Notes under the pieces: generated by a model | Told to the model about the DNA's origin: nothing | The model's input: the letters and a program-made list of their open reading frames with translations, nothing else | Database searches by the model: none | Program-made: the position numbers and the translations under genes | Shown here: piece after piece, positions 25,373 through 33,122 of the stretch | How positions within the stretch are numbered: the first letter of the stretch is position 1 | How the letters are laid out: each line of letters opens with the position of its first letter | Assembly (NCBI GenBank): GCA_028712095.1 | Contig: JAQTQU010000005.1 | Span: forward strand, 1-42,666 | Length of the DNA: 42,666 nt | Origin: Candidatus Peribacteraceae bacterium | Lineage (GTDB): Bacteria > Patescibacteriota > Gracilibacteria > Peribacterales > Peribacteraceae | Direction: 5' to 3'

Positions 25373-27778
25373 ATGAAGAGGGAACATATCCGGATTTGGC
25401 AGGTCTCTGCGCTCGTAGCATGCCTCCTCCTGACGGCCTTGAGCCTCCTGCCGCTCCCCGGGCGTCTGCTCACAGGCGGCTCCTCCTCCGTGCGCATCTT
25501 GGACCGCAACGGCGAAGAGCTGTACGAGGTGCAACCGGCGCAGGAGGGATCGCAGCGGTGGATACCGCTCTCGGATATTCCGCCTTCGTGCGTCGCGGCC
25601 GTCCTCGCGATCGAGGACCGCGATTTCTACGCACACCTTGGCGTGAGCCCCAAGAGTACTGTCCGTGCGCTCTGGCAGAACCTGACTGCCGGGCGCATCG
25701 TGTCGGGCGGCTCCACCATCACACAGCAGCTCGCCCGGATCACTCTGGGCTCCCGGGAACGCACGGTGACTGCCAAAATCCTCGAGGCGCTCCTCGCCCT
25801 CAAGATGGAACAATCACTCTCCAAGGACGCCATCCTCGAGCGCTACCTTAACCGCGCCTACTTCGGCCATCGGGCCTATGGCTTGGGCGCAGCGGCGCGG
25901 ACGTACTTCGGCACCTCAGCGGGAGAACTCTCCACGGCGCAGTGCGCCCTCCTCGCCGGACTGCCGCAGTCACCCTCCGCACTCGACCCGTTCGCGCACT
26001 TCACCGAAGCCAAACAGCGACAGGACCGGGTGCTGGCCGCCATGCGTGAAACGGGGGCGATCGACGACGGAGCAGAACAGGATGCCTCACACGAACCTGT
26101 GGCGCTGAAAGAAGACCATACGGCGATCAGCGCGCCGCACTTCGTGATGTGGCTCATGAACGAGCGACCGGACGATCTGCATGCTCCCGCCGTGCGCACG
26201 ACACTGGATCTCACTCTCCAGACCGAGGTCGAGCGTATCGTGGAACGCAAGCTCCGGGAGCTTGAGGAGAAGAACGTCACCTCGGCGGCCGTCGTCGTGC
26301 TCGACGCACGCACGGGTGACGTGCTCGCCATGTTGGGTTCCGCCGACTACTTTGACGCGGAACACGATGGACAGGTGAATGTGGCACTCGCACCGCGCCA
26401 ACCGGGCTCCGCCTTGAAGCCCTTCACCTACGCGCTGGCCTTGAGCCGCGGCGATACCGCCGCCACGACCGTGGCCGATACGGCCGTGCAGTTCCTGACG
26501 CAGGAGGGCACTCCCTACACCCCGCGCAACTACGACTACCTCGAACATGGTCTCGTGCGCTATCGCGAGGCGTTGGCCAACTCCTACAATATCGCCGCCG
26601 TGCGCGTGCTCAAGCGGGTGGGCGTCGAAGCGCTCCTGTCATTCCTGCGCTCCGCGGGCCTCACCACCCTCACGGAGTCACCGGAGCACTACGGACTCGC
26701 ACTCACGCTCGGTGACGCGGAAGTGCGTCTACTGGAACTCACGCAAGCATACGGTATCTTCGCTCGGAACGGCGAAACTCTCCACCTCCGCACCCTCCTC
26801 TCCGATCCTCCACGAAACGGAACCGCCGTCCTCGACCCCGGAGTGGCCTGGCTCATCACCGATATTCTCAGTGACCCTTCGGCCAGACTCGCGGAATTCG
26901 GCGAATCGGGACCGCTCAACTTCGACTTCCCCGTCGCAGCCAAGACGGGAACGACCAGAAACTCCCGCGATAACTGGACGATCGGTTTCACCTCTGATCG
27001 CATTGTCGGCGTGTGGGTGGGTAACGCGGACAATTCACCGATGCGCGACACCTCGGGCGTGACGGGCGCGGGGCCGATTTTCCACGACGTGATGCTCGCA
27101 GCCACCAGAAATCTGCCACCCCGCGATTTCGCACAACCGCAGGGGCTGACGAAGGCGACGGTCTGCAGCCTCTCCGGCAAACTGCCGACCCCTCTCCCAT
27201 TCGGGCCTGAAGGCCCTCAGGGCCTGAACGGCTGTCCGCACACGATCGATGAATGGTTCATCGCGGGGACGGAACCGACGGAGCAGGACGATCTCTATCA
27301 ATCCTTTCTGATCGACACGCGCAACGGTCTCCTTTCGAACAAAAATTGTGATCAAAGATTTACGCAACAGAAAGCCTTCGCTGTGTTTCCAAAGGACACC
27401 GAGCAGTGGTCGAGGGAACATGGCTGGCCTGTCCCTCCAACCCGCTTCTCGCCCCTGTGTGATCAGCGTGCTTCTTCTGCATCCTCTGCTTCTTCTGCTT
27501 CTTCCGTTTCCTCATGGATAGAAATCACCCGGCCTCAACCCAATGAGAGCTACCTCTTGGATCCCCTCATTCCGGATGCATCCGAATTCATCCTGCTCGA
27601 AGCCCACGCATCGCCCGACATCCGAACGATCGATTGGTACGTGAATGGAAAGAAAATCGGCTCGGCAGTGGCGCCGGATTTTCGCGGCAAGTGGCAACCC
27701 ACAGCGGGAAGAGTCGTCATCGAAGCAAAATCCGGTACACTCTCCGAACGACGGACCATCGAGGTGCTGGAACGGTGA
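25373..27778 (+). CDS. pbpC: Penicillin-binding protein 1C
   Basis: A bifunctional peptidoglycan synthase of 801 residues, with a membrane anchor near 8-28. The glycosyltransferase (GT51) domain has catalytic Glu81 in AIEDRDFY and GGSTITQQLAR (112-122). The transpeptidase domain has the active-site SALK (Ser346-Lys349), SYN (404-406) and KTGT (524-527). After a Ser/Ala linker (near 701-715, encoded by TCT/GCT-rich repeats) comes the BiPBP_C domain typical of the 1C class. The pairing with an A2M gene upstream is the well-known E. coli-type arrangement and suggests that the two act together in wall repair or defence. Confidence 0.95.
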   Translation: MKREHIRIWQVSALVACLLLTALSLLPLPGRLLTGGSSSVRILDRNGEELYEVQPAQEGSQRWIPLSDIPPSCVAAVLAIEDRDFYAHLGVSPKSTVRALWQNLTAGRIVSGGSTITQQLARITLGSRERTVTAKILEALLALKMEQSLSKDAILERYLNRAYFGHRAYGLGAAARTYFGTSAGELSTAQCALLAGLPQSPSALDPFAHFTEAKQRQDRVLAAMRETGAIDDGAEQDASHEPVALKEDHTAISAPHFVMWLMNERPDDLHAPAVRTTLDLTLQTEVERIVERKLRELEEKNVTSAAVVVLDARTGDVLAMLGSADYFDAEHDGQVNVALAPRQPGSALKPFTYALALSRGDTAATTVADTAVQFLTQEGTPYTPRNYDYLEHGLVRYREALANSYNIAAVRVLKRVGVEALLSFLRSAGLTTLTESPEHYGLALTLGDAEVRLLELTQAYGIFARNGETLHLRTLLSDPPRNGTAVLDPGVAWLITDILSDPSARLAEFGESGPLNFDFPVAAKTGTTRNSRDNWTIGFTSDRIVGVWVGNADNSPMRDTSGVTGAGPIFHDVMLAATRNLPPRDFAQPQGLTKATVCSLSGKLPTPLPFGPEGPQGLNGCPHTIDEWFIAGTEPTEQDDLYQSFLIDTRNGLLSNKNCDQRFTQQKAFAVFPKDTEQWSREHGWPVPPTRFSPLCDQRASSASSASSASSVSSWIEITRPQPNESYLLDPLIPDASEFILLEAHASPDIRTIDWYVNGKKIGSAVAPDFRGKWQPTAGRVVIEAKSGTLSERRTIEVLER

Positions 27779-27794
27779 GTCCCCCTTCGCATCC

Positions 27795-27824
27795 TTGCCA
27801 ACGCAAAGAAAAAGGCATTAGATG
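27795..27824 (+). promoter_or_regulatory. Promoter of the kinase-deaminase gene
   Basis: TTGCCA (27795-27800) and TTAGAT (27818-27823) at 17 bases, or TAGATG (27819-27824) at 18. The latter leaves exactly six bases to ATG 27831. Confidence 0.4.
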
Positions 27825-27830
27825 ATCCCC

Positions 27831-28859
27831 ATGCTCCAGATCATCGGTCTCACCGGCTACCTCGGGAGCGGCAAGGGCGAACTCGTCAAACTTCTCCAGA
27901 AGCAGGGCTACTCGTACACGTCCCTCTCGGATGTCGTGCGGCAAGAGGCCACCAGGCAGGGGCTGGAGCACACACGCGAACACCTGCAGAACGTCGGTAA
28001 TCGTCTGCGCGAGGAACACGGTGCAGGCGTGCTGGGCAAAAAGATTCGCGATACGGTCGAACAGGAACTGGAACGACGTTGGGTAATTGATGGTATCCGC
28101 AATCCCGGCGAGTGGGAGGAGCTCAAGAAGCTTCCAGGCTTTCAGATGATTGGAGTGACTGCCTCACCCGAGACGATTGTGGACCGGATCACGCGTCGAA
28201 ACCGCGAGGGCGCTCCCCTCACCCGCGAGGAGATCCTGGAAAAACTCAATCGCGAACGCGGCATCGGCGAACCGCCCGAAGGACAGCAGGTGCAGCGCTG
28301 CCTGGACCGCGCCGACTACCTGATCGTGAATGAGGGAACGCTTGAGGATCTCAATGCAAAGCTCACACACTTCGAGCGGCTGGAAACCGGCGAAGACCGT
28401 CCCACCTTCCACGAGGTCTTCATGGAGATCGCCTACACGTGGGCCAAGCGCGCCACGTGCCTGCGCCGCAGAGTGGGCGCCGTGATCGCCAAGGACAAGC
28501 AGCAGCTGACGGCGGGATACAACGGCGCTCCGCGCGGCGTACCGCACTGCGCCGAAATGGGCGGGTGCCTGCGGGCGAAGCTGGGCATCCCCTCGGGCCA
28601 GCGCGCGGAGATCTGTCGGGGGACGCACGCCGAGCAGAACGCCATCACGCAGGCCGCCAAGTTCGGCATTTCTATCGAGGGTTCGACTCTCTACTGCAAC
28701 ACCTTCCCCTGCGTGATCTGCGCCAAGATGATCCTGAATGCCGGCATCGAGACCGTGGTCTATGACGCCGACTACGACGATCCCTTAAGCAAAGAGATTC
28801 TCGGCCAGCAGAGCCTGCTCACGCTTGTGCGGTATGAGGGGCGGAAGATGCGGGTGTAA
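27831..28859 (+). CDS. P-loop kinase domain fused to dCMP deaminase
   Basis: A fusion of 342 residues. The N-terminal half (about 1-180) resembles dephospho-CoA/adenylate-type kinases, with GYLGSGKGE as Walker A and LQNVGNRLREEHGAGVLGKKI. The C-terminal half is a zinc deoxycytidylate deaminase: H266-A-E268 in GTHAEQNA and P-C294-V-I-C297 complete the zinc site and proton shuttle. It would convert dCMP to dUMP for thymidylate synthesis. The same order, P-loop domain then deaminase, occurs in yeast Dcd1 and in the DcdV/AvcD antiphage proteins, which are longer. The ATG at 27822 is an alternative start three residues upstream. It is convergent with the next gene, four bases apart. Confidence 0.88.
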   Translation: MLQIIGLTGYLGSGKGELVKLLQKQGYSYTSLSDVVRQEATRQGLEHTREHLQNVGNRLREEHGAGVLGKKIRDTVEQELERRWVIDGIRNPGEWEELKKLPGFQMIGVTASPETIVDRITRRNREGAPLTREEILEKLNRERGIGEPPEGQQVQRCLDRADYLIVNEGTLEDLNAKLTHFERLETGEDRPTFHEVFMEIAYTWAKRATCLRRRVGAVIAKDKQQLTAGYNGAPRGVPHCAEMGGCLRAKLGIPSGQRAEICRGTHAEQNAITQAAKFGISIEGSTLYCNTFPCVICAKMILNAGIETVVYDADYDDPLSKEILGQQSLLTLVRYEGRKMRV

Positions 28860-28863
28860 CCCG

Positions 28864-29463
28864 TCACTTTCCGGCAGGTTTGCAATTGGGATACTGAAAT
28901 GCCTGTTTCCATGTATCGACCATGCCGTCTTCATCGCGCGCGAGAAAAGCGAACATGCGCGGCACCGTGCGTCGCCTGATCTCATCACCCAGAACAAAGA
29001 CACGACCTCCGGGACGTTGCTCCCAGCCGCGTTCGAGAATAGTCGTTCGTGCATCCGCCAGCAGCTCCAGAAATTGATCCCGCAGTTGCGACGACGAAAA
29101 GGCGAGGACCGCGCGCTTGTCGGGGTCATGTCGCATCACGTCCCGCATGGTCCAGTAGAGCGAACGGGGCGGATCAATTGTGGTGAGAATGGTGGAATCA
29201 TCCAGGTGCTGCCTGCGCCTGCCGCGTAATTCCTCCCCATGCAGCTGATGCTCCTCAAGCCTGCAGCGAAGATGCAGATCATCTGCGCAGGACAATAGAC
29301 GCTCACGGTAATCGTCCAGCCAGTCATCGAGGGCGGGAACGTATGCATCCTCTCCATCTCCGCGATACTGCCCCTCCCGCTCCCGTTCCTGCTCGGCAAA
29401 TGACATCCAGCTCGTCTCGGGCGGACGAAGCAGAGCAACGGTACATGGTTTTGATGCGCGCAT
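28864..29463 (-). CDS. Hypothetical protein
   Basis: A 199-residue soluble, charged protein that I do not recognise. The N-terminal half is rich in Arg, Glu, His and Asp (LDDWLDDYRERLL, LHLRCRLEEHQLHGEELRGRRR). The second half looks like an alpha/beta domain (KRAVLAFSSSQLRDQFLELLADARTTIL, GGRVFVLGDEI). There is no signal peptide or clear catalytic motif. A TTGACT box lies upstream on the minus strand at good distance, but the -10 is weak. Confidence 0.65.
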   Translation of the reverse strand: MRASKPCTVALLRPPETSWMSFAEQEREREGQYRGDGEDAYVPALDDWLDDYRERLLSCADDLHLRCRLEEHQLHGEELRGRRRQHLDDSTILTTIDPPRSLYWTMRDVMRHDPDKRAVLAFSSSQLRDQFLELLADARTTILERGWEQRPGGRVFVLGDEIRRRTVPRMFAFLARDEDGMVDTWKQAFQYPNCKPAGK

Positions 29464-29586
29464 AGGAGGCCCAGTCTGCCAAAGCAGATGGCAGAGTCAA
29501 TTATTCATGGCTGATGAACTCTCCCCATTCCAGAAATGACGAGGAAGAAACTCAAGAAATCGGGGGAAGGATGTCGTGAATTTCGC

Positions 29587-29615
29587 TTCACTGAAGGGAA
29601 AATACCCCATACGAT
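29587..29615 (+). promoter_or_regulatory. Promoter of the hypothetical gene at 29624
   Basis: TTCACT (29587-29592), a 17-base spacer and TACGAT (29610-29615), then eight bases to ATG 29624. Confidence 0.45.
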
Positions 29616-29623
29616 GCTTCGCT

Positions 29624-29953
29624 ATGGCAAAAAGGCGGGATCGCTTTCCCATCGGCGAGCACGAAGAAAAGATGACATTCCGGACGAGTGTTTACCCCCT
29701 CGGGAACACACAGAATGAGCAGCTTCTTGACGAGGTGCTTCAAGTCGTCGATTCGGACCAATCTGCCGTTCACTGCCTCATGGGCGAAATACGCATCACG
29801 CGTCTCACACTCGACTACGCTACGACAGTCCGGAAATTACTTGAGGGTCGCAGAGTGCTCGGCGGTCAGTGCACGCTGCATGAGCAGTACATGACACTCG
29901 GGCAATCAGGCATCTCTCACCTCACGAAGGAGCGAGGCGCCGTTCTGTTGTAG
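29624..29953 (+). CDS. Hypothetical small protein
   Basis: A 109-residue protein that I do not recognise, rich in Arg and Leu, with no membrane span or signal peptide. Recognisable stretches include VYPLGNTQNEQLLDEVLQVVDS and LTLDYATTVRKLLEGRRVL. The frame is open from 29576, but the promoter favours ATG 29624. Its tail overlaps the minus-strand small frame by 48 bases. Confidence 0.5.
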   Translation: MAKRRDRFPIGEHEEKMTFRTSVYPLGNTQNEQLLDEVLQVVDSDQSAVHCLMGEIRITRLTLDYATTVRKLLEGRRVLGGQCTLHEQYMTLGQSGISHLTKERGAVLL

Positions 29954-30202
29954 TACGACCCGGCGACACGCCTCGCAGAGCCCCTGCATGAGAGCATCAG
30001 CAGCATTACTACAGGGCGGCGGCTGCGACTCACACTGCTTTTGTACCGATTCACGGATGGAGTTTGACCCGAACATCGCCCGAACTACGGGCGCCGCTGG
30101 CATCTCTTGGGCAAGAGAGGCAACGGTTACACGTCCGTTACCGTTTTTAACTGAGTACGGGCACCGTCGTGTGGACTGAAAGGGGCAAGGACCACGTTCC
30201 AT
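29906..30202 (-). CDS. Possible small Cys-containing protein
   Basis: A 98-residue frame with six cysteines, including CESQPPPC and CEAC. No family is recognised. Support comes from the leader: on the minus strand TAGCAT (30225-30230), identical to the -10 of greA and A2M, is followed by a pyrimidine-rich stretch of 22 bases and ATG 30202. A longer start at 30226 would lie inside that promoter. No clear -35 is present. Confidence 0.35.
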   Translation of the reverse strand: MERGPCPFQSTRRCPYSVKNGNGRVTVASLAQEMPAAPVVRAMFGSNSIRESVQKQCESQPPPCSNAADALMQGLCEACRRVVLQQNGASLLREVRDA

Positions 30203-30327
30203 ACTGTGGAGAGAAAAGGAGCACATGCTATGTCAAAGCAGGCAGGGAATCCATTGAACACCGTGGGCTTTTCTCATACACTTCCCGCGGTTAAAAAGCT
30301 CCTTGCATCAACGATTCTCTCTATCGT

Positions 30328-30413
30328 GGGTCGGTACCGAAGTGGTCAAACGGGCCAGACTGTAAATCTGGTGCCTCATGGCTTCGGGGGTTCGAATCCC
30401 TCCCGGCCCACCA
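30328..30413 (+). tRNA. tRNA-Tyr (anticodon GUA)
   Basis: An 86-base class II tRNA with encoded CCA. The acceptor stem pairs GGGTCGG with CCGGCCC. The anticodon loop CTGTAAA shows GTA. A long variable arm is present, as in bacterial tRNA-Tyr, and the T arm is GGGGG-TTCGAAT-CCCTC. Confidence 0.93.
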
Positions 30414-30480
30414 TCCTTCGCGCAGCGAAGGATGTCCACCGTAGCCTTGGCGGAGGTGGACTCTGTTCTGCTGTTTTTTT
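30412..30480 (+). terminator. Tandem hairpins and T run after tRNA-Tyr
   Basis: The first hairpin is a perfect ten-base stem, CATCCTTCGC against GCGAAGGATG (30412-30434), that begins with the last two bases of the tRNA's CCA. A second stem pairs GTCCACC (30434-30440) with GGTGGAC (30455-30461). Seven T follow at 30474-30480. The bases up to 30549 hold only one more weak inverted repeat (TGCTGCG/GCAGCGAAG). Confidence 0.65.
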
Positions 30481-30549
30481 GCTGCGCTTCGGATGGCAAG
30501 CCAACCAGCAGCGAAGGCTGACAATACAATTGAGATCTTCTGTCTACGG

Positions 30550-30579
30550 TTGGCAGGACATCCTAAAAAATAGTAAAGT
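30550..30579 (+). promoter_or_regulatory. Promoter of the GIY-YIG gene
   Basis: TTGGCA (30550-30555), an 18-base spacer and TAAAGT (30574-30579), then nine bases to ATG 30589, so the leader is about three bases. Confidence 0.5.
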
Positions 30580-30588
30580 TAGCAACTT

Positions 30589-30846
30589 ATGTGGCACTAC
30601 GTTTACATACTCGAAAACGAAACCGGACGTCAGTACGTTGGATCGACGACAAATATTGGCAATCGTTTGCACAAACACAATAAAGGGGACGTGCCTCACA
30701 CTGCAAAATTCCGACCGTGGAAAGTAGTTTATGCTTCTTCTTTTCCTTCCAAGAAACAAGCATTGGAATTTGAGAAGTATTTAAAATCAGGCTCAGGGAC
30801 AATATTCCGCTATCGTCATCTCGCACCAAACAAGCTTGCGAAGTAA
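30589..30846 (+). CDS. GIY-YIG domain protein
   Basis: An 85-residue single-domain protein of the UPF0213/YhbQ type. It begins MWHYVYILENETGRQYVGSTTNIGNRLHKH, which has the two YVY and YVG strands and the catalytic-region Arg, and ends EFEKYLKSGSG in place of the usual conserved Glu region. The family includes structure-selective nucleases, but the role of these small versions is unclear. The gene is more AT-rich than the surrounding genes, as is the next one. Many CPR genomes carry such genes, sometimes as recent acquisitions. Confidence 0.9.
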   Translation: MWHYVYILENETGRQYVGSTTNIGNRLHKHNKGDVPHTAKFRPWKVVYASSFPSKKQALEFEKYLKSGSGTIFRYRHLAPNKLAK

Positions 30847-30866
30847 TCCCTCTCTGCTCACCACTA

Positions 30867-31682
30867 TCAGAAAATCTTAATCGCAGCCAAGAGAACAAAA
30901 ACGCAAAGTAGACTGAAGAACAGAGTAGTTTCGAAATAAATAACTCGTAATTTTGGTAAATTAATTAAACCGTTACCACTAGCAATATGTGAAAGACGAT
31001 CACCCAAAAAGGTGATTCGAAAATATAGCAAGAAACTAAAAACTAATGAATTTCTGACGAGAAAGATGCCTCGACGGGGCCTGGCATACTTTTGTACTTC
31101 TCCAGCTGAGTCTCTGGCCTCAAAAACCTCAATCAAATTATGCTGAGCAAGCTGCTCATCAATACGAGAGTTATGTGCTGCTTGCCGGTTACCATTTGGC
31201 ACAAACGCCCAAAAATATTGGGAATCATCGGATAGTAGTGGTCTTTCTGCATTCCAGATATTCATAAATCTATCTGCTTGTGCAAGCTCTCTGTATATGT
31301 CTCTACCCAAACATCTATTTCTTCTTATGAGTTTTAGTGCCACAAACATTGCAGGTAAAACTACTAAACCAACCAGTATGAATAAAAATAGAACGATAAA
31401 CGGATGATTTGTGGCTTTTACAGAAAGTGAAGAGACTAATGAAATCAGATTTTGGTAACTGTCATGAATTCGAATTGGAAATGTCCAACTTAATAGCCTG
31501 AAAAAAAGCACAGCAAGAACAGCGGAGATCAGTCCAAGAATTATTTGCTCAGCATAATATTTGAGCTTTGATGAAAGATATAGTCTAAGTCCCATTTGAA
31601 AATGAATACTATGGCCCAATTCTATACCGAATAACTTTTCCTTCCCACTTCGCCATTCTAACGCAGAGCTAACACTGCACAC
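30867..31682 (-). CDS. Hypothetical membrane protein, AT-rich gene
   Basis: A protein of up to 271 residues with about four membrane segments: two in the N-terminal half (IILGLISAVLAVLFF and FIVLFLFILVGLVVLPAMFVAL) and two near the end (LVFSFLLYFRI and TTLFFSLLCVFVLLA). A soluble loop of about 80 residues lies between the pairs. No family is recognised. The GTG start at 31682 overlaps the end of the reductase gene by 14 bases; ATG 31595 is an alternative giving 242 residues. Base composition is clearly lower in GC than the neighbours, which suggests transfer. Confidence 0.65.
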   Translation of the reverse strand: MCSVSSALEWRSGKEKLFGIELGHSIHFQMGLRLYLSSKLKYYAEQIILGLISAVLAVLFFRLLSWTFPIRIHDSYQNLISLVSSLSVKATNHPFIVLFLFILVGLVVLPAMFVALKLIRRNRCLGRDIYRELAQADRFMNIWNAERPLLSDDSQYFWAFVPNGNRQAAHNSRIDEQLAQHNLIEVFEARDSAGEVQKYARPRRGIFLVRNSLVFSFLLYFRITFLGDRLSHIASGNGLINLPKLRVIYFETTLFFSLLCVFVLLAAIKIF

Positions 31683-32541
31683 AATTTTTGTTCAAAGTTT
31701 CGACTCTTTTCGGTCCCACTGCGGATTTTTTGTATTCCATGAGAGCAGACCTCACGGCCTCCTCCACCGGCCGAAGCGAAATCCCCTCCTCCTTCAATTT
31801 CTCCGTCGAGAGCACGCAGTTGCTCCGCCCCGCGCGCACCACCTGGGACAGAGACCCCGGGAGCAGGCGCTCGCAACAGTGTGCCGGATCGACAATCTCG
31901 CGATAAAGTTCCATGATGCGATAGGGCGAAATGGCGCCTTCGTTCACGATGTTGTAAATGCCGGTCGCACGCCTGGCAATGAGCGCCTCCGCAGCATCGA
32001 GGAAATCGGGCAGACACGTGATGGAGTTCTCTGTATCGAGCACCCGCTCGAACTGCGCGAGCTTCGTGAGAAGGTTGCGTGGATGCGGGGAGCCGTCGAA
32101 CGGCATGCGCAAGCGGAGAATAAGCATTGGAAAATCGCGAAGTGATCGCTCGCATGCGGCCTTGGTACGGGAGTAGTAACTGCCGGTGAAATTGGGTTCG
32201 TCGGTTTCGGCAAATCCCCTCCCCCCGTTATCACCGGAGTACACACAGCCGGAACTCAGGTGTACCCAGTAGATGCTGCGCTTCTGGCAGGCTTCGAGCA
32301 GCACAAGCGGCCCCAGGACATTGCTATGGAAAGTCTCGAGTTTGTGTTCCTCACACCAGTCCACATTCGGAACGCCGGTTTTACCGGCGGCATTGATAAC
32401 GAGATCGGGCTTTTCGGCATCAAGAACGGCCTCTACTCCAGCGGCATCGGCAATATCCACAGAAGGCGTAATCGCATCGGGATAGATCTGCAAGAATTGC
32501 CCGCCCATGTATCCACGGCCGCCGAAGAGGAGAATTGTCAT
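31669..32541 (-). CDS. Sugar-nucleotide epimerase/reductase, NRS/ER (RHM C-domain)-like
   Basis: A 290-residue short-chain dehydrogenase of the dTDP-4-dehydrorhamnose reductase type. The NAD(P)-binding loop is GGRGYMGG (7-14), and the catalytic Tyr123 and Lys127 lie in YYSRTK with Ser96/97 upstream. Phrases such as VDWCEEHKLETFHSNVLG, EPNFTGSYYSRTKA, HPRNLLTKL and GIYNIVNEGAISPYRIMELYRE resemble the plant and viral NRS/ER (RHM C-terminal) enzymes that epimerise and reduce UDP-4-keto-sugars to UDP-rhamnose. The product may be a deoxysugar for surface glycans. TAGTAT lies seven bases upstream of the ATG on the minus strand. Confidence 0.85.
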   Translation of the reverse strand: MTILLFGGRGYMGGQFLQIYPDAITPSVDIADAAGVEAVLDAEKPDLVINAAGKTGVPNVDWCEEHKLETFHSNVLGPLVLLEACQKRSIYWVHLSSGCVYSGDNGGRGFAETDEPNFTGSYYSRTKAACERSLRDFPMLILRLRMPFDGSPHPRNLLTKLAQFERVLDTENSITCLPDFLDAAEALIARRATGIYNIVNEGAISPYRIMELYREIVDPAHCCERLLPGSLSQVVRAGRSNCVLSTEKLKEEGISLRPVEEAVRSALMEYKKSAVGPKRVETLNKNCVQC

Positions 32542-32563
32542 GTCAGCAATACTACCGTACCAT
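32535..32563 (+). promoter_or_regulatory. Promoter of the gene at 32586, overlapping the divergent reductase promoter
   Basis: TTGTCA (32535-32540), a 17-base spacer and TACCAT (32558-32563). It contains the minus-strand TAGTAT (32549-32554) of the reductase gene, and its -35 lies over that gene's start codon. Confidence 0.55.
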
Positions 32564-32585
32564 CATTCACTTCGCTTCCATATTG

Positions 32586-33023
32586 ATGACAAACCGCCCA
32601 ACAGAACAACCTTGGGAAGGATCATTACAGGCCATCCAGCAGGATCTCAACCGAACCAAGGACGCAGCCGACATGACGGGATGGATGTTGCGTGATGAAA
32701 TCGTACAGTTTTTGTGTGGGATCAGGGTTATTCTCTCGCTCCCCACGACAGTGTCTCGTACAGACCAACAATCCCAGCTCCCTCATCTGGTCAGTGCCCT
32801 CGAAAGATGCAACACAGCCCTATCAAATATGCTGTACATGGATGATAAGAGTATCCCGGATTCAGTGATCTACCGTCTCGTTGCCCTATCGACGCAGACG
32901 TCCCTGAAGGCAAAACGACTATTGAAACAGTTACACATACGCGCCAACGCTATGACAGGCGAAGCGGCGAATTTGAGGGCAAAAGCACCGATACTCCTCC
33001 GTAAATTCAGGCATCGTCTGTAA
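32586..33023 (+). CDS. Hypothetical helical protein
   Basis: A 145-residue protein that I do not recognise, predicted to be all helical with no signal peptide. Segments include LQAIQQDLNRTKDAADMTGWMLRD, LPHLVSALERCNTALSNML and a basic C-terminus (ILLRKFRHRL). The frame is open from 32535, but a promoter covers that stretch, so ATG 32586 with a leader of about 15 bases is the better start. Confidence 0.6.
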   Translation: MTNRPTEQPWEGSLQAIQQDLNRTKDAADMTGWMLRDEIVQFLCGIRVILSLPTTVSRTDQQSQLPHLVSALERCNTALSNMLYMDDKSIPDSVIYRLVALSTQTSLKAKRLLKQLHIRANAMTGEAANLRAKAPILLRKFRHRL

Positions 33024-33110
33024 ATCGCACAACGCTACAAGCGCCCGCGGTTGCCTTATCTGCGGAACATGCCAGTATTTCTTCTACTACAAAACCCGTC
33101 CCGACACGTC

Positions 33111-33116
33111 TACAAT
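33111..33116 (+). promoter_or_regulatory. -10 box of ftsK (leaderless)
   Basis: TACAAT is followed by exactly six bases and GTG 33123. This selects the GTG start over the upstream in-frame codon at 33051. Confidence 0.55.
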
Positions 33117-33122
33117 CCCACC

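Noticed and set aside
30206-30727. Plus-strand coding frame of 173 codons
   Set aside because: It runs straight through the tRNA-Tyr gene and its terminator hairpins.
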